From Prorocentrum cordatum (Eukaryota > Sar > Dinophyceae > Prorocentrales > Prorocentraceae): DNA of 64,000 bases. The stretch lies in the NCBI GenBank assembly GCA_963575745.1, contig CAUYUJ010002750.1, forward strand, positions 15,001 through 79,000, written 5' to 3'. Below the pieces are notes generated by a model. It was not told the origin of the DNA and made no database searches. It saw only the letters and a list, made by a program, of their open reading frames with translations. Every line of letters begins with the position of its first letter. Positions within the stretch are counted from its first letter, which is position 1. The position numbers were made by a program, and so were the translations under genes. Below, piece after piece: positions 61,780 through 64,000 of the stretch.

Positions 61780-62290
61780 ACAAAATTTAGCCTGGCGAAG
61801 GACCCAACCATATGCAAGTGTGAGTAATGCTGGTGTGAGTACCGTCTTCGGTGGATCTCCCTATGGGGCCACGAACCGTTTGAGGGGTGTGCCGAAATGG
61901 GTGTGGGGGCGGCATGCGAACGTTGCCACTGGGGCCTTCGGTGGAGCTCCTTATGGGGCCACGAAACGTGTGAGGGGTGCACCGAAGTTGGTGTGGGGGC
62001 GGCATGCGAACGCAGCCACTGGGGCCTTCGGTGGAGCTCCCTGTGGGGCCACGAAACGTGTGAGGGGTGTGCCGAAATTGGTGTGGGGGCGGCATGCGAA
62101 CGCAGCCACTGGGGCCTTCGGTGGAGCTCCCTATGGTGCCACGAAGCGTGTGAGGGGTGTGCCGAAATGGGTGTGTGGGGGCGCATGCGAACCCAGTCAC
62201 TGGGGCCTTCAGTGGAAATCCCCATGGCGCCACGAAACGTGTGAGGGGTGTGCCGAAATGGGTGTTGGGGAGGCGTACCTGTGGGCACGA
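61780..62290 (-). repeat. ~90 bp tandem repeat S1, inverted array of about five copies
   Basis: The same unit as 45775-46870 but in reverse orientation: ggggccacgaaacgtgtgag, gggtgtgccgaaatgggtgt, cggcatgcgaacg. The unique flank (ggacccaaccatatgcaagt) matches the end flank of the other array. Confidence 0.85.
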
Positions 62291-62478
62291 CGGGTTCAGG
62301 CGGCCATCGCAAGATATACTGAATGGGATGCTTTTGCACTCACTGCGCACAGAACAGCTTGAGCCAAAGCGTCAGTCACGGCGCGGCTGTGCACATGCAA
62401 GCAAACAACAGACACAGATGCAGAGAGCACAGATAGTCAGGACGAGAGGGAGCTATATGATTCCACAGCTCCCCCCAC

Positions 62479-63003
62479 TTACTGTCGGCCTGACTCCTCG
62501 AGCCGCCGTTCGCGGTCCTGAAGATAGCGACGGCTGGCCTCACGACTGCGCCGGCCCTTCTCACCACCGGCAAGGAGGTGGGCCCTCTCCGACTCGGCAT
62601 CACTCAATGTCAGAGTCCCACGGCGAATCATGTGGCCCATGGCATCGGACCCCTTGGACACATCAGCCTTGGTCATCACGTCAGTAGGATTGAGCAGATG
62701 AGGAAACCACTTCACGCATGAGCCTCGCTGGGTGAATGAATCCCGAGCGATTGCGAGGTCCACAGAAGTCCTGCGGTCCTCCTTCCGGCCAGCACAGTTC
62801 TTGGAGAGGCAGTCGAAGATAGACTTAGCGTCCGTAGCATGAACTCCAGGCAAGGGCCGGTGCAACTCACAGTTGCACAGACACGTAGGGGCCGGCGTGC
62901 TGTCGCCAGTCGGCGGTCGGAACGTCCCCGAAGCAAGCGTCACGAAGCAGCAGCTGAATCCAGTCGGATTCTCCAAGGGACTGGCAGAGGGAGTTGGCCT
63001 CAC
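62479..63003 (-). pseudogene. Copia-B RNase H end
   Basis: After a frameshift near 62.9 kb the RNase H continues: VHATDAKSIFDCLSKNCAG (catalytic Asp in T-D-A-K-S), RTSVDLAIARDS, then VKWFPHLLNPTDVMTKADV (the ...N-x-A-D-x-x-T-K end of copia RNase H). A charged C-terminal tail follows (SRRYLQDRERRLEESGRQ). RNase H of this family clears the RNA template. Confidence 0.75.
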
Positions 63004-64000
63004 CGGCCAAGGATGAGTTGGCGGCTCGACGCATCTTGGAGGATCTCCAAGAAAATATCGTCACCTTGCTGGTCAGTCCGGCGGCCAGCTGAGGGTCAGC
63101 CACTCCTACAGCCCAAGCACATTGTATGGGCGAGTCCGTGCCGATTCCCGCCGCGTCGCTCAAGGTGAAGCTCACCACCTGCGACAGGTCGTGGCGCCAG
63201 ATGGTCAGGTACTGCGAGGCGGTGTCGCGCAGCATCTGGACGGCCCGGTTGAAAACTACGATGTCCTCCACTACCGCCTGCTCCAGCTTGCTGGCGAGTA
63301 TGGAGGCCGTGCCGGCCACTTCAGGACGGGTCTCCTTCGCCACCCAGTTGATCCGGTAGATGCCGGATCGGAGCTGCTCGAACTCGGAGCGGCTCAGAGA
63401 CTCGTGTCTCTTGGAGCGGCGGCCCTTCTCCAAGACAATCGGATGAATCTCCTCCAATATGTACTTCTCCTGGCCCAGGCGAATGCGGTGAGCCTCCTTT
63501 CTGATGCGGCGTCCTGCAAACTCTGCCTCGTCACCTCGCCACTTGCCGAAAGTGAACCTGGCCTTCAGAGAGTCGGCCAACCACTTCGTGTGAGAGGCAA
63601 CCGTTCCCAGCCAGAGATCGTCCACCTCTATCAGGACCTGACCCTTCAGGGCGCCCTGCTCCCGGAGTGTCCAGTAGCAGGGCTCCATCAGCAGCTTCTT
63701 GAAGCCGAGGTCGCGAAGGTAGGAGGTGATCGTGGCGTGCCATTCCCAAGGGGCGTCGTCTAGACCATAGACGGCGACGTGTAGCTCAATCAGGCACCCG
63801 TCGGGAACGTGAATGCCAGTGAGCCCCTCGCAGGGAGCCACATAGATGGGTCCACCAGCCCTGCGGAGCCGTCTCGACTGACTGAAGGCGTTCTTGCAGT
63901 CCACGATGCTCTGGTCCATGCCATGGCCTAAGAGCACGAGTCCGAAGAGCATCATGGCCTCAGACTGAGGTGTCGGAGAGTATGTCACTAGATTTTCAGT
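62867..64000 (-). CDS. Copia-B reverse transcriptase (partial)
   Basis: The frame is open to the window edge. SIVDCKNAFSQ is the first catalytic Asp block (normally D-V-x-x-A-F-L), VYGLDDAPWEWHATITSYL the usual L-Y-G-L-x-x-A-x-x-x-W block, and VLIEVDDLWLG the catalytic V-D-D box. KYILEEIHPIVLEKGRR and RPEVAGTASILASK (the R-P-D-l block) follow. SWRSSKMRRAANSSLAGEAN is the junction into RNase H (S-x-K-Q-x-x-x-x-x-S-s-x-E-A), with Glu present. It is intact over at least 373 codons, so relatively young. The last ~40 codons run out of frame. Confidence 0.82.
   Translation of the reverse strand, partial: TENLVTYSPTPQSEAMMLFGLVLLGHGMDQSIVDCKNAFSQSRRLRRAGGPIYVAPCEGLTGIHVPDGCLIELHVAVYGLDDAPWEWHATITSYLRDLGFKKLLMEPCYWTLREQGALKGQVLIEVDDLWLGTVASHTKWLADSLKARFTFGKWRGDEAEFAGRRIRKEAHRIRLGQEKYILEEIHPIVLEKGRRSKRHESLSRSEFEQLRSGIYRINWVAKETRPEVAGTASILASKLEQAVVEDIVVFNRAVQMLRDTASQYLTIWRHDLSQVVSFTLSDAAGIGTDSPIQCAWAVGVADPQLAAGLTSKVTIFSWRSSKMRRAANSSLAGEANSLCQSLGESDWIQLLLRDACFGDVPTADWRQHAGPYVSVQL

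Larger units (their letters stand above)
62479..64000 (-). mobile_element. Copia-type retrotransposon fragment (Copia-B), enters from right edge
   Basis: A minus-strand polymerase and RNase H of a second copia lineage, clearly different from Copia-A. It has no LTR in the window. Its 3' side ends near 62.48 kb, beside the S1 satellite. Confidence 0.78.

Noticed and set aside
1-64000. tRNA, rRNA or snRNA genes
   Set aside because: No cloverleaf-like A/B box pairs, rRNA blocks or U-snRNA cores were recognised by eye; a covariance-model scan would be decisive.

Overview
The window looks like nuclear DNA of a dinoflagellate, probably one with a large, intron- and repeat-rich genome. There is no prokaryotic gene packing. 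Coding sequence comes as tiny exons whose introns start with GC or GA as often as GT and end AG, always followed by G in the best junctions. The repeats include dinoflagellate-style LINEs, Ty1/copia elements and a tyrosine-recombinase element. I see no rRNA, tRNA, CRISPR array, bacterial promoter or terminator. Species cannot be named from the sequence alone.

Main result: nine short exons on the minus strand between 58253 and 6740, read from high to low coordinate, encode successive core motifs of a single adenylate-forming (ANL superfamily, NRPS-like) adenylation domain. A3 lies at 58.2 kb, A4 at 48.6 and 43.7 kb, the A4-A5 linker at 32.0 and 27.7 kb, A5 at 13.7 kb, A5-A6 at 11.75 and 10.8 kb, and A7 at 6.77 kb. 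Reading frame and family order are kept across every junction. About 815 coding bases are spread over 51.5 kb, with introns from about 0.8 to 13.9 kb. The parts upstream (A1-A2) and downstream (A8-A10 and partners) were not found and presumably lie outside the window.

Almost everything else sits inside those introns. From left to right: 1-5.9 kb is a decayed LINE (minus). 5.9-16.6 kb is triplet arrays, exons I, H, G and F, a 0.75 kb inverted repeat pair, and a plus-strand RNase H relic. 16.7-17.5 kb is a broken Cys-rich zinc-binding gene. 17.87-27.20 kb is a full-length but damaged Ty1/copia element with two LTRs. 27.2-32.3 kb has exons E and D, a possible small nested gene and MITE-like hairpins. 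33.4-35.2 kb is a 1.25 kb tandem duplication around a Cys-rich ORF. 36-38 kb is a terminal-inverted-repeat element and pyrimidine arrays. 38.9-42.9 kb is a second LINE (minus). 43-51.5 kb has exons C and B, satellites and an RNase H relic. 51.6-55.6 kb is a tyrosine-recombinase element between inverted repeats. 56-58.4 kb has nested MITEs and exon A.

Beyond exon A, 59.7-61.2 kb carries a minus-strand sulfotransferase-like gene. 61.3-62.3 kb has decamer and ~90 bp tandem repeats, and 62.5-64 kb a second, different copia-type polymerase that runs off the right edge. The introns share repeat families, and several introns begin with bases that copy the start of the next exon. Both facts suggest many of these introns arose or grew by mobile-element (introner-like) insertion.
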